A stretch of DNA of 36,555 bases. It comes from an uncultured Synergistales bacterium. Lineage in GTDB: Bacteria > Synergistota > Synergistia > Synergistales > Aminobacteriaceae. Shown piece after piece: positions 36,472-36,555 of the stretch. A program made the position numbers and the translations under genes. Location: positions 1 to 36,555 of the forward strand of contig CAJOEM010000019.1 in NCBI GenBank assembly GCA_905233725.1, in the 5' to 3' direction. The first letter of the stretch is position 1. Each line of letters begins with the position of its first letter. A model generated the notes under the pieces. That model had not been told where the DNA came from. It worked only from the letters and a program-made list of their open reading frames with translations, and made no database searches.

Positions 36472-36547
36472 GGGGCTGTAGCGCAGCTGGGAGCGCGTTT
36501 CCCTCGCACGGAAGAGGCCGGGAGTTCGAATCTCCTCAGCTCCACCA
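36472..36547 (+). tRNA. tRNA-Ala (CGC anticodon)
   Basis: All cloverleaf parts fit canonical numbering over 76 nt including an encoded CCA. The acceptor stem is GGGGCTG/CAGCTCC with one G-U pair. The D arm is GCGC/GCGC, the anticodon stem TTTCC/GGAAG, and the T arm GGGAG/CTCCT with TTCGAAT loop. The anticodon loop CTCGCAC puts CGC at 36505-36507, reading GCG alanine codons. Confidence 0.97.
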
Positions 36548-36555
36548 GAATATAA

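Overview
The window looks like chromosomal DNA of a Gram-negative (diderm), probably anaerobic bacterium. It carries lipid A genes (lpxA, lpxC, lpxD), the outer-membrane assembly gene bamA, LPS-transport genes (lptC-like, lptD-like), and fermentation-type enzymes (phosphate butyryltransferase, iron alcohol dehydrogenase). The gene mix, moderate-to-low GC and frequent TTG/GTG starts suggest Synergistota to me; this is an inference, and a Negativicutes-like diderm is not excluded. There is no phage, plasmid backbone, insertion sequence, rRNA or CRISPR array.

Layout. (1) 1-2110: a terminator of an upstream gene, a PfkB sugar kinase and a class II ketose-bisphosphate aldolase. (2) 2107-2709: a small BrnT-like toxin/antitoxin pair between two copies of one terminator hairpin. 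(3) 2740-4338: phosphoglucomutase with its own promoter. (4) 12704 down to 4416, minus strand: a tight nine-gene envelope operon in the order histidine phosphatase, sigma factor, single-TM protein (possible anti-sigma), bamA, outer-membrane protein, lpxD, lpxC, fabZ, lpxA. (5) 12744-15361: ApbE flavin transferase, a secreted coiled-coil protein and a DUF4365 protein with an eroded nuclease motif. (6) 15643-17403: dnaG, apparently starting at ATT. (7) 17503-19990: a secreted DUF2993-like protein and a DUF4153 membrane protein.

(8) 20130-28124, plus strand: LysM/M23 murein hydrolase, pyrG, two exported proteins of unknown function, lptC-like and lptD-like, in one tightly packed run. (9) 28227-30069: class IV aminotransferase and phosphate butyryltransferase. 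(10) 30113-31834: two secreted proteins, one Pro-rich and one ankyrin/SH3. (11) 34935 down to 31915: exported alpha/beta hydrolase, exported aldo/keto reductase, and an iron alcohol dehydrogenase whose 3' end has been lost by deletion and frameshift. (12) 35012-36547: argH and a tRNA-Ala(CGC) with a near-consensus promoter.

The two large clusters together cover lipid A synthesis, LPS transport, beta-barrel assembly and murein remodelling, so most of the window is envelope biogenesis. I see no clearly new multi-gene system. The best leads are the sigma/membrane-protein pair heading the bamA-lpx operon, the DUF4365 locus with dyads at its promoter, the toxin-antitoxin cassette between duplicated terminators, the AUU-started dnaG and the broken alcohol dehydrogenase.
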